The notes beneath the pieces were generated by a model. The model had not been told where the DNA came from. It searched no databases and was given only the letters and a program-made list of their open reading frames with translations. 27,299 nt of DNA from IMG/VR virus record IMGVR_UViG_3300044733_004699, positions 1 to 27,299 of that record; one strand, given 5' to 3'. This document shows, piece after piece, positions 1 to 7,966 of this stretch. This DNA comes from a virus. A program made the translations under genes and the position numbers. Every line of letters begins with the position of its first letter. The stretch's first letter is position 1.

Positions 1-2
1 GC

Positions 3-104
3 ACTGGCTCACAACGCCGCATTGAATACTTCCCTCAATTGGACCTAGCCAAAGCAAAAAGTAATTGGCAAGGCGTTCAACCTCACCTTTGTATTGACAT
101 TTAA
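3..104 (+). CDS. C-terminal fragment of an unidentified protein
   Basis: An open frame enters from the left edge and codes for 33 residues ending in PHLCIDI before a TAA stop. The stop shares one base with the ATG of the FAD oxidoreductase (TAATG), so the two are probably translationally coupled and in one operon. The stretch LDLAKAKSNWQ loosely recalls the C-terminal segment of NAD-dependent sugar epimerases, where a D(I/L)SKAKxxLGW motif is common. That would suit the sugar-modification neighbours, but 33 residues are too few to assign a family. Confidence 0.55.
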   Translation, partial: TGSQRRIEYFPQLDLAKAKSNWQGVQPHLCIDI

Positions 105-1087
105 TGAAACGCTTGGCAATTATTGGCGCTGGCTGGGTGGGATGTCACTTGGCCTATCAGCTTAGAAATGAATATTGCATCACGCTTTTTGATCGCGAGC
201 ATGAGCCATTCCACGGCGCTTCACTGGTAAACCAAAACCGCCTTCACCTTGGCTACCACTACGCTAGAAATTCCGCCACACGCGCATTATGTCGGCTCAC
301 TTTTGATCGTTTTATGCACGAATATGGAGCACTTACTTATGCTGTAAAAAATAATTTGTACGCAGTGCCAGAGGACGAGAGCCTTTTAGATGCTGGAACT
401 ATTAAGACTATTTTCCCTCCATTGCTTTGGCAACACGAAGAAGTTGAGACTAGCTTCCTCCGTGACACTTCTATGGTCTGGCGCACACAGGAGCGCTACA
501 TTTCCCCCATAGAGGCCAAAAAATTCTTTTCTGAGCGGCTATCTCCATTGTTCAAGCAAAGCGAAATTACAAGCAAGGATGTAGAAAGATTAAAAAGCGA
601 CTTTGATTTGGTAATTGATTGCACTAATAATGCGCTATTGAAACCATCAAAGAATGAATACTTTGAAGCAGTGGCAATGTTTCTTTATAGCGTTCAAAAG
701 CCTTTGCCTTTTGGCGCTCTTACTTATATTGACGGGCCATTGTTTTCTTTTTATCCATTTCATGATGGCACCGTTTCTTTAAGTCATGTGGTGCATAGCG
801 TTGCGACGGAATCAGTCGCTCCTGTCAACGAAGAACCATCAAGGGAACAGTTGGAACAGCTTAGACGTAAAGCAGAAAATCACGTTTGTCATTACTGGCC
901 TGATTTTTCAAACCATCTCTCTCAGCACAGCATTGTGCTTTCAATGAAAAGCAAGCGAAGTAATGCCAGTGCCTATCGAGCGCCATTATTCAAACAGCAA
1001 GACAATCTTCTGTCTTGCTACACAGGCAAAATTCAAGGCATCTACTTAATTGAAGAGCGAGTGCGTCAAATGCTGGATGGCTTGTAA
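104..1087 (+). CDS. FAD-dependent oxidoreductase, DAO-like
   Basis: The 327-residue protein opens with a Rossmann dinucleotide-binding motif, GAGWVG at residues 8-13. An acidic residue about 20 residues later (LFDRE) fits contact with the FAD ribose. The segment VNQNRLHLGYHYARN follows where DAO-family flavoenzymes keep a conserved substrate or FAD loop. Length and layout suit a soluble flavin oxidase or dehydrogenase; the substrate cannot be read from the sequence. The start overlaps the stop of the upstream gene, so the two are coupled. Its 3' end overlaps the opposing isomerase gene by 22 bp. With the neighbouring epimerase and isomerase it suggests modification of a sugar or small metabolite, perhaps for cell-surface or virion decoration. 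Confidence 0.75.
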   Translation: MKRLAIIGAGWVGCHLAYQLRNEYCITLFDREHEPFHGASLVNQNRLHLGYHYARNSATRALCRLTFDRFMHEYGALTYAVKNNLYAVPEDESLLDAGTIKTIFPPLLWQHEEVETSFLRDTSMVWRTQERYISPIEAKKFFSERLSPLFKQSEITSKDVERLKSDFDLVIDCTNNALLKPSKNEYFEAVAMFLYSVQKPLPFGALTYIDGPLFSFYPFHDGTVSLSHVVHSVATESVAPVNEEPSREQLEQLRRKAENHVCHYWPDFSNHLSQHSIVLSMKSKRSNASAYRAPLFKQQDNLLSCYTGKIQGIYLIEERVRQMLDGL

Positions 1088-1785
1088 ATTTGAGCGAAAT
1101 AATCGTACTCACCTGGATAGTTTTTTGCCTTTAATAGCTCGCGAATCACTCCGCCTTCATACTCGGTATTGCGCAACGCCTCTGCAAAACGTTCGTGCTT
1201 GTCCTGGCAAATAATGGCGCCAATGTTTTGGTCACTAATGTGGACATGCTTAATGTATGGAAAGTATTGAAGAAGCACGTCTTCTGGCCATTGACTCTCT
1301 AGCCATGCACTGTTTGTGTCGATCATTGTTGCTACGTGCGATAAAGAATACTCGGCAAGGCTTTGAACAATTTCTTCAACCGTGAAAAAGTATTCACCAC
1401 CATATGGCTTAGCCACGGGCTCAATGCAAACAATACAATCAATGGCGGCAAGCGCATCGTTGTTTCTTGCAAGCGCGTCCATTAAATAACGCCTGTCATC
1501 TTTGCGCAACCCTGGACTGCCAAGTACCATTCTTTTCCATTCATATTTTTGCGCCATTGCTATTAACTTTGCCAAGCACAGATCAAAAGCCTGTTCATTC
1601 CAAAACGCATCAATGTCCATGCCGTAGAACAACGATTGAGCAGAATATTTTTGTAGACAGCCAGAAAAACGACTGTGCCTTTTAAAAGGCACTGCTTCTA
1701 ATAGTTCAATGCCATCGGGAAGATGCAGCACGATTTCAGAATGGTCCTCGGCTTCCCAGCCAATCGCGCTAACTCCGAGCTTCAT
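1066..1785 (-). CDS. Sugar phosphate isomerase/epimerase-like TIM-barrel protein
   Basis: The 239-residue protein has the alternating strand/helix texture of a TIM barrel of the xylose isomerase-like (AP endonuclease family 2) superfamily. Candidate metal ligands sit at strand ends: E122 (CIEPVAKPYGG), D156 (MIDTNSA) and H182/D185 (HVHISDQ), the usual Glu/Asp/His set. Such enzymes isomerise or epimerise sugars or related polyols with a divalent metal; the substrate here is unknown. Its start lies 17 bp inside the end of the upstream epimerase gene, so the pair are probably co-translated. It is the last gene of the portal/head operon. A role in sugar-nucleotide or surface-glycan chemistry is inferred from context. 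Confidence 0.7.
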   Translation of the reverse strand: MKLGVSAIGWEAEDHSEIVLHLPDGIELLEAVPFKRHSRFSGCLQKYSAQSLFYGMDIDAFWNEQAFDLCLAKLIAMAQKYEWKRMVLGSPGLRKDDRRYLMDALARNNDALAAIDCIVCIEPVAKPYGGEYFFTVEEIVQSLAEYSLSHVATMIDTNSAWLESQWPEDVLLQYFPYIKHVHISDQNIGAIICQDKHERFAEALRNTEYEGGVIRELLKAKNYPGEYDYFAQIYKPSSI

Positions 1786-2530
1786 TGATAAATGCCTCCA
1801 TCTCTTGCATCACTTCATCCTTGGAAAGCCAATAACCACTTTGCGTGGCCATGGTGCTGTAATCGTAAGAAATTCGATCCCCAGAAGCGATTTGCGCATT
1901 CGGAAAAAACTTGTCAATAATGTCCAAAGTTTCAATGGGAGGCGGAAACAGATTGATTACACCTTCGCCTTTTACCGATTGAATGTCTTGCCATAGACGA
2001 TTAAGTGGATACCACTGATAGGCCGAGTTGCCGTTGATTTGCTCCACATTATTATCATTAAGCAAGTCAAATAAAATGTTCTTTTTAATGAGCGGATGAA
2101 AGACAGCGGGGAGCCGCACAATGCAAGTGTTAAAAGCAAGCGTGTTTTGGATAAGTGTTTCAAATAGAAGCCTGTTGGAGCCGTAACCCAATGGGCCAAA
2201 ATGTGTCCAAAAGTCTTCACTTGCTCCGCAGTCAGTATGTTGATAAATATCAATGGTAGAAATAAGAATTACTTTTGTCGCCCAAACTGTCGTCAATACA
2301 TCGACAATGGAAAGAATATTGTTTAAATCTTTTGCTGGGTCTTGATTAACTAGCCACTTCGTCGCGGGCAGACATGCAAGATACAGCTCGTCTACTTGCC
2401 CCGGCATATTGGCAATATTCGGCAGCTCGTGAATGTTGCTGGAATTAAAGGTGGCATCAAAGTTAGTAGATTGCTGCAAAACTCTGCCAATTAAACCAGT
2501 GTCTCCTAAAAGGACTTTCATGGGCTTCAA
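1769..2530 (-). CDS. NAD-dependent epimerase/dehydratase-like (extended SDR)
   Basis: The 253-residue protein starts with a Rossmann fold carrying GDTGLIG at residues 9-15, the nucleotide-binding loop of extended SDR enzymes. The segment STIDIY (91-96) matches the catalytic Ser region (SSxxVYG). YGSNR (116-120) sits where the catalytic YxxxK motif belongs, with Arg in place of Lys. Either activity is altered or the enzyme is a divergent dTDP-4-dehydrorhamnose reductase-type protein. It begins 11 bp after the head-morphogenesis stop codon, which puts it in the structural operon, and overlaps the isomerase downstream. The fold is clear; the substrate is not. Confidence 0.7.
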   Translation of the reverse strand: MKPMKVLLGDTGLIGRVLQQSTNFDATFNSSNIHELPNIANMPGQVDELYLACLPATKWLVNQDPAKDLNNILSIVDVLTTVWATKVILISTIDIYQHTDCGASEDFWTHFGPLGYGSNRLLFETLIQNTLAFNTCIVRLPAVFHPLIKKNILFDLLNDNNVEQINGNSAYQWYPLNRLWQDIQSVKGEGVINLFPPPIETLDIIDKFFPNAQIASGDRISYDYSTMATQSGYWLSKDEVMQEMEAFINEARS

Positions 2531-2541
2531 GCTTTGCCTTA

Positions 2542-3219
2542 CTATACTGGCACAGCTTGTGGTTGCTGCCTAAAGTATTTAACCGTGCATTTGCAGCGTG
2601 CTCCACATGCACAACGCACACCAGGCATGGGAACGCTGCCAATAGGCACGATGCCACGCGCTGCATAGCCAAGGCAGTCTTGGCAATGCACTGCTTGAGC
2701 ATCCAAGATGCGGCGCATCAACGAAAACCCACGTTGTTGCTCGCGCATTTCTGTGCCTTGCCAATAAGAGCCCCGCACGCTCTGAGCATAGAGGCCAATA
2801 CGAGCAACAGCCATAGGGGCAGAAATACGGCCATCCAAAAGGTCACGTACAAAACCTTGTAGATAAGTGTATTCCGCACGGAGGCGTTGGCCGATGCGAC
2901 CATATTCCGCGCTGCCCATTTCGGCCCTTCCGCCGTAGCCAATGGTCGCTGCTTGAATGTGCGCTGCTTTAATTGCTTCACGAACGCTTCCCTGCCATTG
3001 ATCAAGCGTAATTGAACCGTCTCCTAACATCCGCGTGAAACGCTTTAGTTGCGCCTCCAGCTTGTCAATGCGACCATCAACAAGCTTACCCACTGATGTT
3101 TTACTTAGGAATCGGCCTTTCTCGTCACGATAACGTCCACTGCGGCGGTCATAAGACCATTCAGCGTCCATCCTGATAGACATAACGACGCTGCTGAACG
3201 AAGATAAGTCATTCAGCAT
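2542..3219 (-). CDS. Phage head morphogenesis protein (Mu F-like minor head protein)
   Basis: The 225-residue protein is Arg/Lys-rich and helical. It ends with the hallmark of Mu gpF/SPP1 gp7-type minor head proteins: a Cys cluster HCQDC followed by a GxxPIGSVPMPG turn and CACGARCKC near residues 180-215, a probable zinc site. These proteins sit with the portal on the inside of the procapsid and help initiate assembly or DNA delivery. Its ATG lies 11 bp inside the 3' end of the portal gene, the usual portal-minor head coupling. A start at the internal MSIRMDAEW (3183) is also possible. The protein is complete but shorter than many family members. Confidence 0.8.
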   Translation of the reverse strand: MLNDLSSFSSVVMSIRMDAEWSYDRRSGRYRDEKGRFLSKTSVGKLVDGRIDKLEAQLKRFTRMLGDGSITLDQWQGSVREAIKAAHIQAATIGYGGRAEMGSAEYGRIGQRLRAEYTYLQGFVRDLLDGRISAPMAVARIGLYAQSVRGSYWQGTEMREQQRGFSLMRRILDAQAVHCQDCLGYAARGIVPIGSVPMPGVRCACGARCKCTVKYFRQQPQAVPV

Positions 3220-5254
3220 TGTCAGCCTCTAGCAGCTCTTTGAACTGTGCTGGAGCTTCTTCCTTCCATTGCTTCATAGCATCCTCGATGTCTTCGTCCG
3301 AAATAAACGCAGCCTCGTCAATGTCAGCAAGCATTAGCCCTTCCACTTTCATGGGCTCAATAGCATCCACTTTGCTGCTAACAAGCTTTGCTGGTCCCCG
3401 ACGATCAGGATCAGGGTCAGCTTTACGCTTGCGGGCTACAATCGTCTGTCGCTCTTCCTTGTTCATGGCTTGGGCCTTTGCCTTGGGTAGGCACTTGGGC
3501 TTACCTTCCTTCTCTTCGCGACCGCCGCATTCGCCAAGGATTTCTCCATTGGCTCCAATCCTCACCCATTCTTCCTTGAACCACTTGTCAAGATCGTCGT
3601 AATTCACGTCACCATCGTCCCCCTTGAAGCCACTGCCACCACCGTGCTTCTTGGAATAAAGTTCTTTGTATTTCTGAACCATGTATGCGCTGGCATAAGC
3701 GCTCGGCCATACTTTGAACTTTGACTTTGTAGCAGCAATGGCTTGCTGGTGAAGATCCTTGTCTTTGAACTGCACGTCGCCCCTGACCTTTTCAAGGTCG
3801 CGAGGCAAGAACAATCCTGCTGCATCTTGCACCTCACGGCTTCCGTCCATCGGCAGAGTGCCATTCTCTTCGTTCATTGGGTCGCGCCCACCAGGAGGCA
3901 CTTTCATCTCACCGCCGGGCTGCGGCAGTTCACGGGGAAGCGATGGGTCGAGAGTGAGTTCCATTGACCATTCAGAACCGCCATAACGGGCCTCTGCCAC
4001 TTCTTTCGGGTGGAGCACGCCAAGTTGGATGTAACGGCCGTCTACTGCCGCCACGCGAGCCCTCACGTCGGCCTTCTCCCTTTCATTCAGTTCAAACAAG
4101 TCGTTGAAATGAATGCGCCATGAATCAGGCACTTGTCCATTGGTGGGACCGTCTTTGCTCAGAAGAATCATCTCCATGAGATGCTTGATTGGGCGCTTGA
4201 ATCGAGATGCCTGATAGTCACCCAACATTTTTGCAAAGTCACGCTCTTCGCTCCGGCCAGTGGAGCCCAATCCGCTAGGGCTTTCCCCAAAAAGAATGGT
4301 GTGAGGAATTTGTGAGGCGCCAATAATATCAATGCGCAGTTTCTCCAGGATTTCTCCAATGCCACCAAAGTTGCGGCTAATGAATTCCAGCTCTTCTTTC
4401 TCTGCGTCAATTGCATAGCCGCGATACACGCTCTTGCTCATGTCGTTCAAGATCAGGCGATCGCGCACGTCCTTTTCTTTGCCAGCAGCAAGCATCGTGG
4501 ACAGGCCGCGAAGTTTATGCACAAAGATGTCAAATTCAGTAAGAAGCGTGGCTGCAGAACTAATGCCAGTGGAATAGAAGCGAAAGCTGTCATAAACACT
4601 CTGCAGACTGCTCATCCCCCACCCATAGTTCCGCTGCCTGATCCTGTAGGGAAGCCATTCCCCATCAAACCTCAGGATCCTGTCTTTGTGGATGTAAGTG
4701 AGTTGTGGCTGGCGAATGAGGTCGCCAGAAATGATTTGATAGTAAGTGGCCTTGGAATAGTCGTAGAGACTTTCCTCGCTGATCACTGGGGCAATCTGCC
4801 AGCGATCAAGCACTTCCATACCTTCAATACTGCGGATGTTCCGTCGATCTACGGGCTGGTTTGCAGGGCGCCCGTCGTCGATGTACAGAAGAATAACTGC
4901 GCCGCCAAAAAGTCGTGCATTTTTACAAGCAAGACCGAGGTTCTCAAGGATGTATAAATCCTCGATAATTTGCTCAATGCCAGCCACCTCTTCAGCGGCA
5001 GCACCTTCTCCACCAAACAGCACCTTGAAACCCTTTCTAGTGGCTTGTTCGGCAACAATGTCCACAATTCGCTTGGGAATCCACTCGGAATAAAGGTTTT
5101 CTAGTTCTTCCTGTGTGAGAAAGACGATGGGCTGGGCGGAAGTGAATTGGCTTTTGTCGCGACCAGTGCCCATGCCTGTGAGGGCATTCACCAGACCGTC
5201 CACTCGCAGGCTCTCATTGCCGTTGTGGCCAAGATTGACGATTTCTTCCGACAT
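3209..5254 (-). CDS. Phage portal protein (DUF1073-type) with C-terminal DUF5872-like module
   Basis: This 681-residue protein forms the dodecameric DNA channel at the capsid vertex. Residues from about 50 to 450 have the DUF1073/Gp6-like portal texture: WIPKRIVDIVAEQATRKG near the N-terminus, the LARLFGGA-like segment (CKNARLFGGAVILL), IPHTILFGESPSGLGSTG, and a helical clip/stem region. Residues about 505-628 form an extra module with KVWPSAYASAYMVQKYK, a WFKEEWV helix and KCLPKAKA...RKRKADP. I associate it from memory with DUF5872, a family otherwise found as separate small basic proteins. An acidic tail follows. The gene is first in a minus-strand operon and diverges from the nuclease/terminase genes. 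The start at 5254 follows a weak GGGAAA; no better one is visible. Confidence 0.85.
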   Translation of the reverse strand: MSEEIVNLGHNGNESLRVDGLVNALTGMGTGRDKSQFTSAQPIVFLTQEELENLYSEWIPKRIVDIVAEQATRKGFKVLFGGEGAAAEEVAGIEQIIEDLYILENLGLACKNARLFGGAVILLYIDDGRPANQPVDRRNIRSIEGMEVLDRWQIAPVISEESLYDYSKATYYQIISGDLIRQPQLTYIHKDRILRFDGEWLPYRIRQRNYGWGMSSLQSVYDSFRFYSTGISSAATLLTEFDIFVHKLRGLSTMLAAGKEKDVRDRLILNDMSKSVYRGYAIDAEKEELEFISRNFGGIGEILEKLRIDIIGASQIPHTILFGESPSGLGSTGRSEERDFAKMLGDYQASRFKRPIKHLMEMILLSKDGPTNGQVPDSWRIHFNDLFELNEREKADVRARVAAVDGRYIQLGVLHPKEVAEARYGGSEWSMELTLDPSLPRELPQPGGEMKVPPGGRDPMNEENGTLPMDGSREVQDAAGLFLPRDLEKVRGDVQFKDKDLHQQAIAATKSKFKVWPSAYASAYMVQKYKELYSKKHGGGSGFKGDDGDVNYDDLDKWFKEEWVRIGANGEILGECGGREEKEGKPKCLPKAKAQAMNKEERQTIVARKRKADPDPDRRGPAKLVSSKVDAIEPMKVEGLMLADIDEAAFISDEDIEDAMKQWKEEAPAQFKELLEADNAE

Positions 5255-5288
5255 TTTCCCGCATTATGTGTTGCATCCATGCTAACTG

Positions 5289-5305
5289 GTGGCTACAGTA
5301 GCCAC
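5289..5305. promoter_or_regulatory. 17-bp perfect inverted repeat in the divergent portal/terminase gap
   Basis: GTGGCTA-cag-TAGCCAC is a perfect 7-3-7 inverted repeat centred in the 66-bp gap between the divergent portal and nuclease/TerL starts. Its position suits an operator acting on both late transcripts. No clear -35/-10 pair is seen beside it. A binding role is inferred from symmetry and place only. Confidence 0.5.
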
Positions 5306-5320
5306 GATGTCCATTTAATC

Positions 5321-5806
5321 ATGCCCACTCCCATTGAATTTGTCTTCACTGATGAAGAACGTCAATTGGCCATGGAGGAAGGACTGAGGCGCCAGGGCTT
5401 TAATGAAAGCAAAGGCTTGCGCGGGCGTAATGGCGGAGCCTGGAAGGGAAGCAAGGCTCTGGATATTCATCTACTGGGCGCGGCGGGGGAAATGGCAGTG
5501 GCCTCTTATCTGGGCATGAAACCTTTGCTTTATCAAGAAACTGAAGCTAAGCGCGGCTCTGATGATCTGCCTGGCATTGACGTAAAAACCAGAAGCAAGC
5601 ATAAATATGACTTGATCGTCCAAAAAAACGAAAGTCCGAAAAAGAAGTTTGTCTTGGTTACGATTGAAGACAAGACCACCCTCATCCATGGCTGGTGCTA
5701 TGGAGAAGAGGCGATGGAGGAGAAATATTGGGCTGATCCTGCCCGTGGACGCCCTGCATATTTTGTCCCTAAAGAAAAGTTGCGCAGCATGGATGAACTT
5801 GCATGA
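5321..5806 (+). CDS. Putative PD-(D/E)XK nuclease-like protein upstream of TerL
   Basis: A 161-residue protein starting MPTPIEFVFTDEERQ. The frame stays open back to 5147, but that extension would run through the portal promoter and start codon, so the ATG at 5321 is preferred. A helix with Glu (LLGAAGEMAVASYLG), then DDLPGIDVKTR, fits the E...D-x(n)-(E/D)xK pattern of restriction-endonuclease-fold proteins, here as D-V-K. The C-terminal half is basic. It overlaps the TerL start by 4 bp (ATGA), so it is likely co-translated with the terminase. It might be an accessory packaging nuclease or a DNA-modification factor. The family assignment is tentative. Confidence 0.65.
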   Translation: MPTPIEFVFTDEERQLAMEEGLRRQGFNESKGLRGRNGGAWKGSKALDIHLLGAAGEMAVASYLGMKPLLYQETEAKRGSDDLPGIDVKTRSKHKYDLIVQKNESPKKKFVLVTIEDKTTLIHGWCYGEEAMEEKYWADPARGRPAYFVPKEKLRSMDELA

Positions 5807-7179
5807 AGCTTAAATGCAGTGAATTTGCCAAGCTAGTTCTGCAATTAGAGTTGTGGCCTGAGCAGAAGCGCATTCTTGATTCTTATTTTGGTGGAGACAA
5901 GACGCACGCTGTGTGGGCACTAGGCCGACGCTGTGGTAAGACGCTCATGGCCTCCATTGCAGCGCTCTATGCCTGCTTTGTTCTGGAAGATCAATACAAG
6001 AGGCGCGTAAGAAAGTCGGAAAAGTTTTACATCCTCACCATTGCAAACGATCAAAGCCAGGCCAAGCTTGCCCTGAACAACATCCGTCAATTGTTGATGG
6101 ACTCTCCCTTGGTGGGTGAGATCACTAGGGAGACGGCCACTGAGATTGAAGTGAGCAATAATTGCGTGTTCCAGGCCATTCCCGCATCAGCTCGTGCTTC
6201 TCGTGGTAAAGCCGTGGTGATGCTAATCATGGACGAGCTGAGCTTTGCCATTGAAGGCGATGCCAACCGTGGCGCCGGTGCCATCTACCAAGCCCTGTCT
6301 CCCTCCATCGCTCAGTTTGGCAAGCACGGTCGCATCCTGGAACTGTCTTCGCCATGGCTCACTGATGGCTTGTTCTATCAACACTATTGCGAAGCCACGT
6401 CTGGTGACTACCCGTTCATGCAAGCGGAAAACCTGGCCACTTGGACAGTCAATCCAAATTTGCCATGGGGGTGTCCGTTCCTTGAAGCTGAACTAAAACG
6501 CGACCCTGATAAGTTCTGGGTGGAATATGGTGCTCAGTTTGCCAAGAACAACTCTGCATTGTTGGCAGCGGAGATTGTTGACATTTCCGTGAATAAAGAA
6601 AGGGGCATTTTGTTTCCGCAGCGTGAACTAATGGGAACATATGTATTGGCCCTTGACCCTGCTCGTGGTGGCGTGGGTCGAGATGATTACACTGCTTGCA
6701 TTGTGCATTACGAAGGTGAGCGCCTAGTGGTGGACAAATTTCACGCCTTTGAGCCTGATTTTGATATTGGCGGAAAGAAAGAAGTGAATATTGCCAAGGT
6801 AGAAGAATGGATTAGGGAGCACCACCGCATTTACGATTTTCAAAGTATTGTGCTTGACCAGTTCAACAGTTCTGGCACCATTCAAAGCATGTCTAAAGAC
6901 TTCCCCATTGCTGAACTTGCTTGGTCCGTTAGCACCAAGATGAAAGCATTTAGCAAGATGAAGGAGCTCTTTAATGCTGGCCTTATTGAAATGTATCCTC
7001 ACGAGAAAGCCGTCAAGCAACTGAAAAACCTCAGTGTTATCTACAGAAGCAGTGGGCAATGGGCAGTAACTGGTGGTAAAGAAGTGGGAGTAGATGACTA
7101 CGCTTTTGCCTTGGCTGGTGCCATTCTTGAAGCCTCTAAGGATAATGATATTGATTGGCTGAACAGTCTGGTACGCTGA
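5803..7179 (+). CDS. terL: Terminase large subunit (ATPase and nuclease)
   Basis: The 458-residue protein carries both halves of a large terminase. A Walker A/P-loop, GRRCGKT, lies at residues 41-47, and a Walker B, LIMDE, ends at D144-E145. The RNase H-like nuclease domain has acidic residues in LALDPARGG (about 286), IVLDQFN (about 348) and GVDDYAFAL (about 437). TerL docks on the portal and pumps and cuts DNA during packaging. Length is normal and no break is seen. It is coupled by ATGA to the nuclease-like gene before it. It is transcribed away from the portal gene, which is unusual, because phages normally keep terL and portal in one direction. Confidence 0.95.
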   Translation: MKLKCSEFAKLVLQLELWPEQKRILDSYFGGDKTHAVWALGRRCGKTLMASIAALYACFVLEDQYKRRVRKSEKFYILTIANDQSQAKLALNNIRQLLMDSPLVGEITRETATEIEVSNNCVFQAIPASARASRGKAVVMLIMDELSFAIEGDANRGAGAIYQALSPSIAQFGKHGRILELSSPWLTDGLFYQHYCEATSGDYPFMQAENLATWTVNPNLPWGCPFLEAELKRDPDKFWVEYGAQFAKNNSALLAAEIVDISVNKERGILFPQRELMGTYVLALDPARGGVGRDDYTACIVHYEGERLVVDKFHAFEPDFDIGGKKEVNIAKVEEWIREHHRIYDFQSIVLDQFNSSGTIQSMSKDFPIAELAWSVSTKMKAFSKMKELFNAGLIEMYPHEKAVKQLKNLSVIYRSSGQWAVTGGKEVGVDDYAFALAGAILEASKDNDIDWLNSLVR

Positions 7180-7227
7180 TCACCACTAGAATTTTCAGGA
7201 ATTTAGAATTATCGACTTTTTTGAAAA

Positions 7228-7416
7228 ATGAAGCATTTTTATCTTTCCTTGAAGGAGGTGTCGTATCTTGTTGCATTGTTAGAAGCTGATAGGCAAACTG
7301 CTCTTCAACTGCTAGCAGCAGATCATTTTTACGAACCCTCGCTCCTGCCACGCTTGAAAAAGCTGCAGCAGCAGTTAAAGGTGGAGCAACTTGCAAAGAA
7401 AGAAAGCGTTGAATAG
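7228..7416 (+). CDS. Small helical protein of unknown function
   Basis: A 62-residue frame 48 bp after terL, predicted largely helical: LKEVSYLVALLEADRQTALQLL followed by a charged C-terminal helix with LKKLQQQLK. No family is recognised. The ATG at 7228 has no Shine-Dalgarno site, while a good GGAGGTG lies inside the frame near 7255. A shorter product starting further on is therefore possible, although no ATG follows it closely. It is probably co-transcribed with terL. Confidence 0.5.
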   Translation: MKHFYLSLKEVSYLVALLEADRQTALQLLAADHFYEPSLLPRLKKLQQQLKVEQLAKKESVE

Positions 7417-7440
7417 ACTAGCCGTACTTGCGTTTCCACC

Positions 7441-7671
7441 ATGGTTCTTTCTCGGGCTGCTGAAGAGGCGTTTCACGCTGCCATTGAAGCCGCTTATGCC
7501 ATGCAAGAGCCTGGCGTGAGCATGGAAGATCGCAAGTTGGCTGAAAAGGCCTACGCTCACCACATGCAGCAATATTATTGGCTCAATGGAGAGAAAGACA
7601 GAGGGGATTGGTGGGACAAGGAATGTTCGCTGTTCCCTGATTCTCCGCGATGCAAGCTTTATGACATCTAG
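7441..7671 (+). CDS. Small conserved-looking phage protein of unknown function
   Basis: A 76-residue acidic protein. Its N-terminal helix is Ala-rich (AAEEAFHAAIEAAYAMQ), followed by a Tyr/Trp-rich middle and the tail DKECSLFPDSPRCKLYDI. A C-terminal two-Cys motif of the form EC(S/A)L(F/Y)P-(x)-SPxCKxYD is, to my knowledge, common among small Synechococcus phage proteins, but the function is not known. It starts 24 bp after the previous stop, in the terL transcript. It is the last plus-strand gene before the hairpin-rich region and tRNA. Confidence 0.65.
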   Translation: MVLSRAAEEAFHAAIEAAYAMQEPGVSMEDRKLAEKAYAHHMQQYYWLNGEKDRGDWWDKECSLFPDSPRCKLYDI

Positions 7672-7826
7672 CCATGGTTGGACTGTTGTTTATCCTTCAT
7701 GGTCAGAAAAGGGAAGTTGTAGTGCCCCTGCGAGAGGCAAGGCACGTACATAAGCAATTGTGCTCAGAAGGAGCGGTTGTGTTTTGGAGCTGGCGCTGCT
7801 AAGATTTTGGGGCTTCCTGCAGGAGC

Positions 7827-7865
7827 CCGTTGGCCAACGGCACCAGCATCCTCGTCAATGCTGGT
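7827..7865 (+). repeat. Adjacent perfect palindrome and 8-bp stem-loop
   Basis: CCGTTGGCCAACGG (7827-7840) is a perfect 14-bp palindrome. One base later ACCAGCAT (7842-7849) pairs perfectly with ATGCTGGT (7858-7865) across an 8-base loop. Another imperfect hairpin (GGGC..GCCC) lies at 7810-7828. Together they open a hairpin run that continues to the tRNA. They may belong to a terL-transcript 3' end or to a structured RNA. Confidence 0.45.
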
Positions 7866-7909
7866 TTCGGAGATGCCGTGGATGAGTTGAAGCATTCATG
7901 GTTCTTGTT

Positions 7910-7962
7910 GACAGAACTACAGGCCGCACCTGTTAATTCCCTAATGCGGGATAAGTTCTGTC
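7910..7962 (+). ncRNA. Predicted three-way-junction RNA just upstream of the tRNA
   Basis: GACAGAACT (7910-7918) pairs perfectly with AGTTCTGTC (7954-7962), a 9-bp closing stem. Inside are two further hairpins: ACAGG/CCTGT around CCGCA, and TCCC/GGGA around TAATGC. The layout is a compact 53-nt three-way junction ending 4 bases before the tRNA. It lacks a tRNA T-loop (TTCRANT), so it is not itself a standard tRNA. The 5' strand could also pair with GGTTCT at 7900-7905, an alternative fold. RNA status is a prediction from symmetry. Confidence 0.4.
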
Positions 7963-7966
7963 TCAC

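Noticed and set aside
4457-4464. GCGATCGC (HIP1 octamer), a cyanobacterial genome signature
   Set aside because: I noticed only this copy, so it says little about host or origin.
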